NCBI GenBank assembly: GCA_905182995.1
Contig: CAJJDP010000022.1
Location: 443,488 to 507,487, forward strand
Length of the DNA: 64,000 nucleotides
Origin: Paramecium octaurelia
Taxonomy: Eukaryota; Ciliophora; Oligohymenophorea; Peniculida; Parameciidae
Reading direction: 5' to 3'
The notes beneath the pieces are model-generated. The model made no database searches, was not told the origin of the DNA, and was given only the letters and a program-made list of their open reading frames with translations. A program made the position numbers and the translations under genes. Positions 49,939-61,424 of the stretch are shown one piece after another; position 1 is the stretch's first letter; each line of letters opens with the position of its first letter.

Positions 49939-50383
49939 TCGAATAAATCAGTATATTACAAAAAAAATAAGTTAATAAAATTAAAGAGCTTTATTAATGA
50001 TTAATGCATATTTCTACTGATAAAATTTACTTTATTGTTAAAATCATTTATTGTCAATTCTGGATTACGTATTTCTTAGATATGTACATAACATTTTCAT
50101 TTCATTTCATTTCAAACTAAAATTTTATTGTTAATAATTAGAAATTTAAACTAAACTACTTGTATAATCTTAATAAAGATATTTTAAAAAAGCTAGTACT
50201 CTACTTATTATTTTTATAATTAAATCTCTTTTAATAGGAGTATTCTTTTTGATTTTAATTGAAAATACTATAAACTTTAATAATTTAAGATAAAATGCAA
50301 ATGTTAAATATTCATAAAAATTATTTAACAATAATTTTTATATAGATTAAATTGATTGTATTTGATACGACTATATATCATAC
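49939..50383. other. Intergenic region, convergent genes
   Basis: 445 bp of AT-rich DNA between the eL21 and V-ATPase subunit B stops. A short direct repeat ATTTC ATTTC ATTTC occurs near 50.1 kb. No gene recognised. Confidence 0.45.
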
Positions 50384-52022
50384 TCATTTTTCTTACTATT
50401 ATTGGGGTCCATCAAAGTCATCCTCATCTTCTTTTCTTCTGTAATAGTAAGTTTCAAGATTTCTTTTGTTAATCTAATCAGAATAAAATAATTTGTTACT
50501 TTCTTTAATTTTTCAGGAGGAAAGATTCTTAACAATCTCCAAGCTAAATCTAGGGATTTGAAAATTGATCGAACCTCGTAAGCTCCTTAACTGATGAAGT
50601 TATTTTCAAACTTCTTCAAGAATTCTAAATACAAAAGATCTTCAGCAGACAAGGCTTCTTCTCCTACGACTGCTTTCATGGCTGCTGTATCCTTACCGAT
50701 GGCATAATTAGCATATAACTATAGTTGATGTTAAGAATAATAAATACTTGATTTGAAACTTCAGGATGATCTTCTCTGGTCATACCCTTACCAATAGCAG
50801 ATTTCATCAATCTTGATAATGAGGGTAAGACATTGATAGGAGGGTAAACTTATTTGTTATTCAATTATCTGTCAATAAAGATTTATCCTTCTGTAATATA
50901 TCCTGTAAGATCTGGGATTGGATGTGTGATATCATCATTAGGCATTGTCAAAATAGGGATTTGAGTGATTGATCCATTTTTGCCTTGCACTCTACCAGCT
51001 CTCTCGTAAATGGTTGAAAGATCTGTATATAAATAACCAGGGAAAGAACGTCTTCCTGGCACTTCTTCTCTGGCTGCAGAGACTTCTCTTAATGAATCTG
51101 CATAGGCTGACATGTCTGTTAAGATAACCAACACGTGCAACTCCTTTTCGTAAGCCAAATATTCTGCTGTTGTTAATGCCAATCTGGGAGTAATAATTCT
51201 TTCAATTGTTGGATCATTAGCCAAGTTCATGAACAAGACGACTCTTTCCATAGAACCATTTTATTCGAAATCTGTTTAGAAAAATCTAGCTGTTTCCATA
51301 TTGACACCCATAGCACCAAAGACAACTGCAAAGTTTTCATCAGAATGATCAAGCACATCTTTACCCTTGACTAATGAAGCTTAACGCACAATTTAACTAG
51401 AAATATAGATGTAGAATCATACGCTCCTATTTCATTATGAGGTAAACCATTGGCAGAGAACAATGGAATCTTCTATCCTCTGGCAATTGAGTTCATACAA
51501 TCGATGGCTGAGATACCTGTTTGAATCATTTCTTGAGGATAGACTCTAGAGAATGGATTAATGGGTTATCCTTGAATATCTAAGAATTCTTCAGCCAAAA
51601 CAGGGGGGCCTTTATCAATTGGAACTCCTGATCCGTTGAATGCTCTTCCAAGCATTTCTTCAGAAATTGGCATTTAAAGTGTTGAACCTGTGAATTCGCA
51701 ATGTGTGTACAAATTATCGATACCTGAAGTACCTTCAAAGATCTGTACGACTGCTTTCTTACCAGCTATTTCTAACACTTATCTAAAAGTATTAAATAGA
51801 TTAATACCCTTTTCTGACTGATCCATCTCCCAAACAAACATTAACAATTTCTGCATATCTTGGGAATTTGACATTGTCCAAAATAACTAGTGGCCCATCT
51901 ACCTTCACCACTGTTCTATAATCCACTCTTGGAGTCACATTATAATTTCTTGTAGCTGCAGCTGCATTCAACCTAGCGGCTGCGACTTTAGCTATATCAT
52001 GTGCCTTATTATGATGACTCAT
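50384..52022 (-). CDS. ATP6V1B: V-type proton ATPase subunit B
   Basis: 510 aa after introns 51783-51807 (25 nt), 51397-51422 (26), 50719-50747 (29) and 50474-50499 (26); the count is exact. Non-catalytic nucleotide-binding subunit of the V1 sector, acidifying vacuoles and food vacuoles. Motifs: [104 protein letters not shown] and [20 protein letters not shown]. The C-tail [18 protein letters not shown] is acidic. Length matches other eukaryotic B subunits. Confidence 0.97.
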
Positions 52023-52123
52023 TAATATAATAAAGATATTTATGTTTTTTAAGAATTTATAAACTCATTTTAATATCATCCATATATATACATTAATATA
52101 ATATTAACAAGAAAAAAAGAAGT

Positions 52124-53585
52124 TCAATGTCTCCATATTTTAACCCTTCTATCCTTGCCTCCACTTCCAGCTTTTTCTCCTCCAATTGGAGCCCAATCAA
52201 CAGCATAGACTTCATCAGCATGTCCTGGCAAATCAAAGGCCAACTTCTTTTTTTATAAAGACCATAATTTCAAGGTAGAATCCTTGGAAGCTGACAACAT
52301 ATATCGAGAATCACTAGACCATGAAACTTAATAAACTGAGCCTACATGACCTCTCAGAGTAGCAATCCAATTTCCATTGTACCCATCCCAAATTCTCAAG
52401 CTCTTATCAAAACTAGCTGAGACGATATATCTTCCATCTGGTGAGAATTATACGTGATTCACTTATTATTGATGTCCAGTCATTCTAACCTTTGGTTTTG
52501 ATGACGTATACTCCCAGAGCATCAAAGTTTGATCATCACTCGCACTGACAAGTCTCTCGTTTTTACCATTTAACATCTTATCATAAAGCCCCTTAGCCTA
52601 TTTCCTGTTAATTTCAGTGTTTCCTTCACTAAAACAAGCACATCTTAATGTGTAATCAGTATGCAAGGCTATAGAATTGACCCAATGGCCATGACCTTTG
52701 AGTTCTTGGACTCTTTTTCCTGATTTATTCCATACACCGATTGTGGTGTCTTCTGATGCAGTATAGATATATCCTTAACCACCCCAGAGCATTCTAGAAT
52801 TAACAAGAAATATACTTTGTAATTGCTTTTTAATGAGCATTGATGGATATCAAACAAGACAATGAAATTCTGCTCCAGATTCTTACACTACCATCTTTAG
52901 ATGAGGAAGCCACCAATGTGCATTCTTCATCTAGATGCATTGGTTACCAGGCTATACTAGTAACCCATTTGGTATGTCCTATTAAAGGTTACCCTTTTAA
53001 TTGATTGGTTTCAACATCCCAAATGCAAACTTAACCATCATGACTACCAGAGGCTATGTATTTGCAATCAGGACTCCATGCTAAGCATAATACCCAATTC
53101 CTATGACCTTTGAGTGTGGCAATTGGAGTTTCTGTCAGCATATCCCATAATCTTATGGTTGTGTCACCGCTTCCTGTTGCCAAGACATCTCCATGTGTTC
53201 TGAATTGAACACATAGCACAGGTTGTTCATGGCCTTCTAGAGCGGCTGTTTGACGTGTGATAGGCTGAATTCTAAAGAGTGATTGGGGATGGTATGTGAG
53301 AGAAAAGGTATTTTCCAGTTTGTATTCAGGATCTGAAGCGATTAACTAGTTTAATGTGTCGACTAATTCAATGTTATTGTGGAAGAAGGAGTAAACTTGA
53401 TCTTCCTCAGTTTTGACCAATGATTATAAAATTTGTTGCAATTCTTCTTTGGTTGTGTTCACTGAGAGTTCCAAGGATTTTTGGGCTTCTTCTCCATAAG
53501 GGTTAAATAGAGTCACAAATACTCTTGTATCAGGGGGGAGCAGAGTAATTTAATTAGGTTTTATCTTCTTCTTGGTTTGATCCAT
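52124..53585 (-). CDS. NLE1: Notchless homologue, ribosome-assembly WD40 protein
   Basis: 479 aa with one 22-nt intron (52794-52815). NLE (yeast Rsa4) uses its N-domain to contact the Rea1/Midasin MIDAS and matures the pre-60S particle. The N-terminal Notchless-like domain is present (VFVTLFNPYGEEAQKSLEL, FFHNNIELVDTLNQLI), then the diagnostic SLTYHPQSLFRIQPITRQTA, followed by WD40 repeats such as GDVLATGSGDTTIRLWDM, CKYIASGSHDGQVCIWDV and TLVASSSKDGSVRIW, ending at RVKIWRH. Length and the short C-terminus after the last blade are family-typical. Confidence 0.94.
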
Positions 53586-53607
53586 TTATTGATCACTATT
53601 AAAATTA

Positions 53608-54539
53608 ATGAATTAAGGTAATTAAGACAAGAGAAAATAAAGAGATTATGAAGATGAGGATTCAGAGGAAGAGGAAATCGAACAACCAATAAATGTGCAT
53701 AATAAGGGAGATATGGAAGAGGAAATCAATCTGGACTTTGTCTTCCTCGATCCAAATCAAAAATAATTTCACTCTATTAAATCATTCATCAATGGCTATC
53801 TGGAGGGAATTAGCTTTAAATCCTCTGAGTTGGCCAACATCATATGTGATCAAGTTGAATTGGGAACCATGGTTGGACAAGAAGACGAAGACAATGTTTT
53901 TGGGTTTACTACAATATTAAATATTGGTGAAATTAAGTAATTTAGAATTTAATCATCAATAGGAGCAATGCCATTGGTGAAATCTTGCATTATGTCGATA
54001 CTAAATCACAACAATACAATAAGTAACATCAACAACTGTAACACATCTTTCAAACACCGAAGAAAATAGGTTTATTTATAAATGAGAGGATTCTTAATTT
54101 GGCTCCACAACTCGTCCCCATTTTACACAATCAATTGGTAATCCCTTATTTCATTTTAGAAAGAAGACATCAATTGGTTATAAAAAGAAAACCCTTCGAA
54201 TTCCCTCACCAACCTAGATTACTTACTCGTCATTACTAAGTGTTTTAAGGATAATGACTAACAAAAACAAACACAAAAAGTAAACTCTACTCTAAACCCT
54301 AGAAATCTACTTCAGATCTTAATGATTTGATATTCTAAAAGTTCGAGGACTATGTCTTTTTGGAAAAGTCTGTAGTTTCATTTCGATTCCTGAGCGAAGG
54401 ATCAAAATAGACTCAATAGGTTTCTGACTATATGAAGACTGACCAAGAAGGTTAGATTTGCTATAGATTGATCTATCTGATACAATTGAAGGATTACCTA
54501 GCATAAATTGTGAATATTGAAAAATATGTATAATAATGA
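53608..54539 (+). CDS. BCCIP: BCCIP/Bcp1-like protein
   Basis: 286 aa after introns 53937-53962 (26 nt), 54138-54159 (22) and 54280-54302 (23); the count is exact. Bcp1/BCCIP are chaperones for ribosomal protein eL14/uL14-type clients and nuclear export factors. Matches include an acidic N-terminus (EDEDSEEEEIEQP), INLDFVFLDPNQKQFHSIK, ICDQVELGTMVGQEDEDNVF, GFTTILNIGEI, IGLFINERILNLAPQLVP and LDYLLVITKCFKD. The C-terminal half is FLEKSVVSFRFLSEGSKQT. The start lies 22 bp from the divergent NLE1 start; both act in ribosome biogenesis. Confidence 0.82.
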
Positions 54540-54598
54540 ATTAAGAAACATCTAACTTAATTTTCATATTATTATGTATTCATATACAATTTCTATAG

Positions 54599-57305
54599 TC
54601 ATAAATTTAGATTTTCGAAGCACCCTTTAATCTTCTCTTTAGTAGCTGGCTTGATTATTACTCCGTCGAAACCTTCATTAATACTCTTTTCTTAGTCCTA
54701 TATGCTACAAAAAGCAGTTACAGCTACTACAGGAATTGCCTTTACCAATTATAATTCACATTCCATTTACCGAATGATTTAAACAGCCTCCCACCCACTC
54801 ATCAAAGGCATGTTTATGTCCATCAATATACAATGATACCCAGTGCATTTTCCACTACATTTATCCTATAATTTCTTAGAGATTTTTTCTATTGCTTATT
54901 TACCATTAAAGGCAGTTTCTGTTTAGAATCCCATTTCTCTGATGATGTGACAAATAATATCAATGTTAAATTACTCGTCATCGACTATCAAAATGGTCTC
55001 ACAATTACATTGATCCTATCTCTTTTTAGGAATTTCAATTGACAAATCATTAGAATTGCTTCTTTTAAATATATTGATTGCAGTCAATTGATGGCCTTTA
55101 TTGTAATTTAACACTTTCACAGATGCACTTTATGCATCTTAATATGGGATAGTCAATTATTACGATTTTTGAATGGAGGATTTCTCTTCAATATATCTTA
55201 GACTAAAATAAAATGATGATCCACTATCCTTCACAGAATCAACAAATAATAGATTAGAATTTTCTGGGGCCAATTATCGAATTATTGATTTACAAACTGA
55301 TAAACCTAAACCAACACCAACAGAATATTTCGATACCTTTTCATCCTCATCTGCAACATGTAACTATCTTTAATTATATACAACTTACTTTCTTTCTCAG
55401 AGTCACCAATTCATCCTCATCCATACCTAGACCACTATCTTTAATGTAAATTTCCAAAATATTCGAATCTTCCTAAGACAATTAAGATTAGACCTCGTCA
55501 ATTATACCAAAACAAGACGGAGAGTTTTTCTTTTTTTTCACTTCTACAGTAATTCCACCTTAAATAGTAAACTTTATCGCATTCGTTAATAAATTCAATA
55601 TAACTTGACAAAACCTCTATCGATCTCCTTTCACTATATATGCGCAATTCTCAGGGATATCTAATTAATAACTCAACTATTTTCTATATATCTAATCTTT
55701 AATTAAATCTACACATTCCGTAATAGCATTAATCAATTCAAATTTGTCTTCCCTCAATTTTAATTTGTTATCTAATAAATATCTGTAATCAAAAAAATCC
55801 TGCACTTTGAATAATTGCAATTTTGTGTATCTCAATGCACAAGCCAATAGTTCTGTCATCTCTTCTCCTTTTAATAACCTATCCTGACATTGTTTTATGT
55901 AACCATATGCAGCATTCAAATTTGTAAGCATCTCGTGAGAAATTGATCTTAATAAATTCTTCTTTACTGATTCTAATTTTTTCAAACTAGTTTTTAGAAG
56001 AACTGGATTCAATTCATGGACAAAAAATATTTGGAAATCGTCTTCTTCATCAAATAATTTATAATTTTCTATCACATGTATCAAGAACTTCATATCATGA
56101 TTCATTGTTGATGGTGATGAATTTTGATATTTTTGATTATTATTCTCCCTCAACATCTACTCAAAAGATAACTTACCACTTGTAGGCGTTGATGGCCTGT
56201 TGATACTGAGTCTATTTGATGATCTCTTCCTTTGTTTCTTCTTGGAACTCAATGTACACATATAGGGTTGATGCCTAAGTTCAACTTATAAGGATATATC
56301 AGCAGTATATTACTTTTTGAGTACCTATTCATCATCCTTCATTTTAAATGATGAAAAGAATTCTTATTTATATTATATCTTTTTATTGATTGGAGGATTA
56401 TCGCTCAAATTGAAAATCAACTACCTAGATCCACAATCAGGACTAAGAGCTTCTTTTTTATAATTCACTTTTCTTATCTTATACTAATCGATCTGCAATT
56501 CATCATCAAAATCTATTATTGATATTCCTTATTAATTCAATTCAGTTAATTAGAGATTAGATAAGAAATGCAATTATAATTTTTAATAATTGATGAATCT
56601 ATCAGGTGATTGATCAGTATCAGAATTATTCGATCCCTCTAGAGTTAATGATAGGTTTTCAAAGCTTTTATTTGAATAAAGCAACTAACTTTTGTTTTTC
56701 TAGACAATACACATGGCCGACGGAATTGTATCTATAATAAGAAACAATGCCTAAAGTTTTGAATAAAATGACATTAGATTCCCTTCTCTTCGTATCATGT
56801 GTATAATCATTATAAGAATAAATAATCCCAAACATTCATAAGATTTATCTTCAACTGATACTAAATACCCTCCCATGCATATTCCTAATGTTATCAATTT
56901 TACTAATATTGTGTAAGCCATATTAAACTAAATTACATTAAATGTGGTGTAAATTAATAAAAATGATGGGTTCGACATATAAAAATATAGACAATACCAA
57001 TTAATCAGAATTATTTAACAAATTCTAATTATATGAGTCATGATAGCCTTACAAGAATGGTTCTTTTTGATGAGTATCCCCAAAAATAAATGTGAAAAGC
57101 AGTTAATACTTAGTTGAATATAAAGTTCCTAATCACTTTTGTTAATGATCAATTTTATTAAGATTATCATAAACGATATGAAAAGAGTTGGAATTTGAAT
57201 CAAGTCCATCTCCATTTAGAATTCCTACTTTTTCCATGATTAATATTATTCTGATATGAATTTGTTGTAAGAGTTCTAAAAAGTCCTTATAAAATCACAA
57301 AGCAT
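54599..57305 (-). CDS. Membrane hybrid histidine kinase
   Basis: 893 aa with one intron (55364-55388, 25 nt); the count is exact. Residues about 25-230 are membrane helices (IPTLFISFMIILIKLII; YTILVKLITLGICMGGYLV; LGLFILIMIIHMI). A Ser-rich linker and a PAS-sized region follow. Kinase boxes: SISHEMLTNLNAAYGYI (phospho-acceptor His about residue 456), CQVILNLLTNAIKFTIQGGI (N box), YIKDSGLGMDEDE (G1) and YSVGVGLGLSVCKSII (G2). The C-terminal receiver has ILIVDDEQFNIDII and HCILMDINMPLMSGWEAV (acceptor Asp about residue 820), then VVAVTAF and IIKPATKEKI. The sensed ligand is unknown. Confidence 0.9.
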
Positions 57306-58180
57306 CTTCAAAATTAATTAATAATATCATTAATATAATTTCAATCAATAACAAATCCCTTAAACTCTTTAGCCTTTTTTGAGCCCTCTCATTATTATTC
57401 CGTTAAGAAATCACCTAAATATATCTAATAAAAACTGGTTATACACTTTGAAATTTAAATAGTAACTAAATTTTCAAAATTTAATTCTCTGTCTTATTAA
57501 AATACAACCAGTTTGTAATGATCGTCATCCTGCATGTTATTTTGAAATTGAAAAATGCAAAAAAATTAATTTATTATGTTAAAAAAAGATAGGTATTATC
57601 ATTGAATATGGTAATTTCGCCATTTTAGTATTCACAAGTTTATCAAATTTGTGATTCTAGATCAACTAAAATATAAAATGTATACCCATCCAAAAATGAA
57701 GATTACTTCGGCTAAATTTCAAAGAAGGAAAATTATCCTAACAATTTTAAGTTCATCACAGATTTTTGATTAATCATATAAAGAATATTTAATATTATTA
57801 TTAAGAATTAGTGATTTAATTTTTGCTCTTCTTTTAGTAAGTAGCATTTAATTTTCATAACTTACAGGAAAATTACATGACCATTTAATAATGAGACAAC
57901 CATTTATTTATCTGTATTTAAGCTTATTATTAAAATAGTACTTTGCAATTAAGCGAATAAGAGTATTGATACTATAGAATGTTCTTGATGGTCTGCATGA
58001 CATTGATTTAATTGAAAATAAGGAAAATAAAATGTATCAATTAAAGATAATTGAAATATTTTACGGATTTTAAGTAATTTATTATTTTTTGAAATCTAAA
58101 ATTTATACAAATTTTGAAAACACTTTTTTTTAATTTATTCAAAATATTTATTTATTTAATATATTAATATAAAAATAAGA
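57306..58180. other. Long AT-rich region without a convincing gene
   Basis: About 875 bp between the histidine kinase start (minus) and the LC8 start (plus). A plus-strand frame from 57695 stays open for a long way, but it runs on through the LC8 gene in another register, so its openness only reflects rare TGA. A short minus-strand frame starting near 57.53 kb is also weak. Confidence 0.45.
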
Positions 58181-58447
58181 ATGGAACAAATAAAGCTATA
58201 AATAAAGGCCACAGATATGGATGAGGATTTCATTAAAAAAGTTACAGATATTACATAATCAGCTATGCAATAGTTTAGAACAGAGAAACAAATTGCTCAT
58301 CATATTAAGTATGAATTTGATAAATTTGATTAATTTGGTTGGAATTGCATTGTTGGTAGAAACTTTGGAAGTCACGTAATTCATTAAACAAAAAAATACA
58401 TTTTTTATCAACATAAAGAATTGTATTTCTTATTATGGAAGGCTTGA
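58181..58447 (+). CDS. DYNLL: Dynein light chain LC8 type
   Basis: Intronless 88-aa frame. LC8 is a dimeric hub that binds dynein intermediate chains and many partners. Features: IKATDMDEDFIKKVTDITQS, REKQ-like helix (FRTEKQIAHHIKYEFDKFDQ), then the core FGWNCIVGRNFGSHVIHQTK and IFYQHKELYFLLWKA. Canonical LC8 is 89 aa with WHCIVGRNFGSYVTHE and FYLGQVAILLFKSG. This copy is somewhat diverged at the C-terminal strand (YQHKELYFLLWKA), which suggests a ciliary or specialised paralogue. Confidence 0.92.
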
Positions 58448-58819
58448 ATAATCTGATTATGATTATTTAGAATAAGTTTATATATGAACTGTTTCATTTA
58501 TTTTTTTTGAAATTCTTCACCACAACCAGGTCTATTAACTATACTTAACATTGAACAATAAAAATAAGAGAGGAATTACAGCTATTTGAACAAGAGATGT
58601 TACTTAAAATTCAAGTATAAAAGTCATGAAGAATATGCAAAATTGAAAGAGCGCTTAATGAAAATTAACTTATTTTGATCATTTAAAGTTAAAAACATAA
58701 GGCAAATTTTAAATTTTCTTAATGTGCTTAAAGATGAGATGATTATTATTTACAAAATTTATAATTAAAAACTATTTTGTATTTTAACTTATTAAATAAA
58801 AATAAATTTTATTATTATT
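58448..58819. other. Intergenic region
   Basis: About 370 bp of AT-rich sequence between LC8 and the coiled-coil gene. A minor stretch near 58.55-58.67 kb has protein-like codons (Lys/Glu-rich) but no supported start or stop, so I leave it unannotated. Confidence 0.4.
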
Positions 58820-60446
58820 ATGAAATAAGCTAATAATTCCAACTAGTTGTAATAATTAGACCCAATAGAAGTGATTGATAATCTAGAAACTTTAAAAAAA
58901 GTGATTAAATAAAAAGATGTTTAAATTAAAAATATGGAAACAGAATTTTAAGAGAGATTAAATGCATTTTAATTAGCTGTTGCAAGAGACTAAGACGGAT
59001 TAAAATAAGACATAATCTAATTTTTATTAAAAGATAATGAATAATAAAAAAAGATTGAATAGCTTCATATAAATTATGAATTGTATGCTTTAATATCAAT
59101 TATTTTAGATTGCAAAACTAATTAGAAGAGACATTCTTAGAAAGTAACAACAAAATAAAGACCTTGCTTGACATAAATGACAAAAAGGATCATGAAATAG
59201 AGCAACTTAAATAGTAAATAAGGGACACAGAAGAAAGGGTTAATCAACTTAGAAAAAATTCAATTTCAAAAGACAGGAGTATGTATGAAACAGAAGCAGT
59301 AATTAATAAAAAGGTTCTTGACCTGTAAAAAAGAGAGGCTGATTTGACATTTAAATTAAAGCAAGCTTTGGAAAAAGTAAATATGAATTCAAATATTAAA
59401 TAGAATGAGCAATTGTCAAACTACTTTGAAAATTATTAAAGCGAAAAGGAAGTTAAATTAATTAAATAAGTTGAGCATCTAAAGAAGTAAAACTCTTCCT
59501 AAATAAACAACATATCATCAAATTATGAGGATTAAGTTAAGACTTCAAAAGAAGTTATTGAACAATTATAAGATCACATTCTTAATTAAAAAGATAGATT
59601 TTCCTAAATTTAAGATGAAAATTAAAAATTAAAATGTGAAACAGAAATAGCAAATGTGAAAATCAATTGTATACTTTTTATTAATTATTTTAGAACTATT
59701 AACAATAATTGATAGACTTCAAGATACAGAGTCATTACATGATCAAACAAGAAAAGAATTATAATAAGTAGAAGACAGTAAGAAAATATTAGAGAGAAAT
59801 TATAAATTGTAAAACAAAAATAGTTATTATTAGGGAAATCTAAGCCTTATAAATCTAATTGGAGGAAGCTACAAAATATATCGATTTAACTACTAATCTT
59901 TAATAGAGACTTAATCAAAAAGATTAAAAAATATCTCATTTATTATAGGAAAATTAATAATTACAAGAATTAGTTTAAGATTTGAGGCTACAAGTTTCAT
60001 CCGTTGAATAACATTTTCAATAACATGCTGACGAATAGAGAAAAGCAAATATATTATTATCAAATAAAGAATTCGAACTTTAAACTATTATTGAAAGCCA
60101 AGCTTAAAATTTTGCTGAACAAGAATAAAAGTTAAAATAAAGTTTTGAAGAACTGTGGCTAGATTACTAAAATCTATAATATAATTATGAATTGTTAAAG
60201 TAAAAGAGCGGAGAAGATTCATTTAGATTAAAATTATATAAAACTAATGATAAAAAGGCCAGTAGAGCCATTCACGGAAGTCAAACCAGAATGACTGTTG
60301 GTGATAGAGATCATTAAAACAATTAAGAGACTATAAAAATAAATGATGATGCCTTTTTGAAGACTCTGGAAAGCTTTTAAAAATAGGATTAAGCAAAACA
60401 AACTAATAAAAGATTAGATCGCAATGTTTATGTTCGAAGAGGTTGA
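58820..60446 (+). CDS. Long coiled-coil protein
   Basis: 516 aa after introns 59083-59108 (26 nt), 59669-59693 (25) and 59809-59833 (25); the count is exact. Almost the whole chain is heptad-rich coiled coil (VIDNLETLKKVIKQKDVQIK; DIIQFLLKDNEQQKKIEQLH; QISHLLQENQQL-like; ESQAQNFAEQEQKLKQSFEE). The last 90 aa are less helical (GSQTRMTVGDRDHQNNQ) and end RLDRNVYVRRG. No globular domain. A basal-body or cortical fibre component is plausible given the SF-assemblin neighbour, but that is not shown by sequence. Confidence 0.7.
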
Positions 60447-60536
60447 ATACATCGCTATTATATATCTAAATTATCATTAACTTATTTATTAAAACAATTT
60501 CTATGAAAAATGATAAACTAAACTGACTATTATATA

Positions 60537-61396
60537 TCATTTTGATTCTTATAAGGCAGCCTTCTATTTTTAAACTTTGGCATGTGTTTCTTCCATTTTA
60601 TCATAGGCTTCTTCCAATATTGACAATAAGGCTTCATGTCCATCCATTCTTAATTATCTTTCCTCTTCCAATTCGCTTTTGACTCTTATTACAACCTCTT
60701 TGAGCATAGTGAATATACCAACTTCAGCATCTTCTCTGTTAATAAATATAGATTATGATTACCTTTATGATTTCCCTTGGTTAGCTTAATCAAATAATTT
60801 GGAAATTTCCTAACTTGCTTTTTTCACAATAGATTGATCTTCTTAAACTCTTTCTTAATTTTCTTAAACATTATATTACCATAATGCAGGTAAGTCATTT
60901 TGCAAAGTTGTGTTAATAATGTTTACTTATTAGTTTTTCACTTTAATTTCTTATCCAATCTATTAAAGTAAGTCTTAGACCTTTAAGATTACTCAATTTA
61001 ATTTTACTTATTAATCATAGCTGGACAATACTTATTCACTCTACTCTCTGTTGGCTTTAACATCATCATCTAGCTTTTTTTAGAGTTTATTCTCTAAATT
61101 TTTGATTTCTTTTAACTTTTTTTCATGCGAAGAACTATATTAATCATTTTGTTTTTCAAATTATTTTGTTAGCTCTTGAAATTAACCTGACAATTATCCC
61201 TATTTTTATGTAGATTAAGTACAAGTTATTCACTGTAATTATTGACAATATCCTTCAATTCGCTCTAAGCTTTGTTGATTCTGTCATAAATTTCATCAAT
61301 TTTTGCATCTTTTGTGTTGTCAACTTCGAATTGAAGAGCTCCCAGTTTTTCTTGTAATTTTGTGTATCTCTCATTGATTTAAGCATTAGGATCCAT
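60537..61396 (-). CDS. SF-assemblin, striated rootlet fibre protein
   Basis: 260 aa after introns 61200-61222 (23 nt), 60981-61007 (27) and 60736-60762 (27); the count is exact. SF-assemblins polymerise into 2-nm filaments of striated flagellar rootlets (kinetodesmal-type fibres in ciliates). Features: a short non-helical head (MDPNAQINERYTKLQEKLGA), a regular coiled coil (LQFEVDNTKDAKIDEIYDRI; KLKEIKNLENKLQKKLDDDV) and the conserved end (DAEVGIFTMLKEVVIRVKSE, LLSILEEAYDKMEETHAKV). Length and lack of Pro in the rod fit the family. Confidence 0.85.
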
Positions 61397-61424
61397 TTAA
61401 TAATAAATAAATATAAATTTTATT

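Noticed and set aside
57695-58150. Long plus-strand open frame before LC8
   Set aside because: It has no family or compositional support and continues through the LC8 gene in a different register. With TGA as the only stop, AT-rich spacers stay open by chance.
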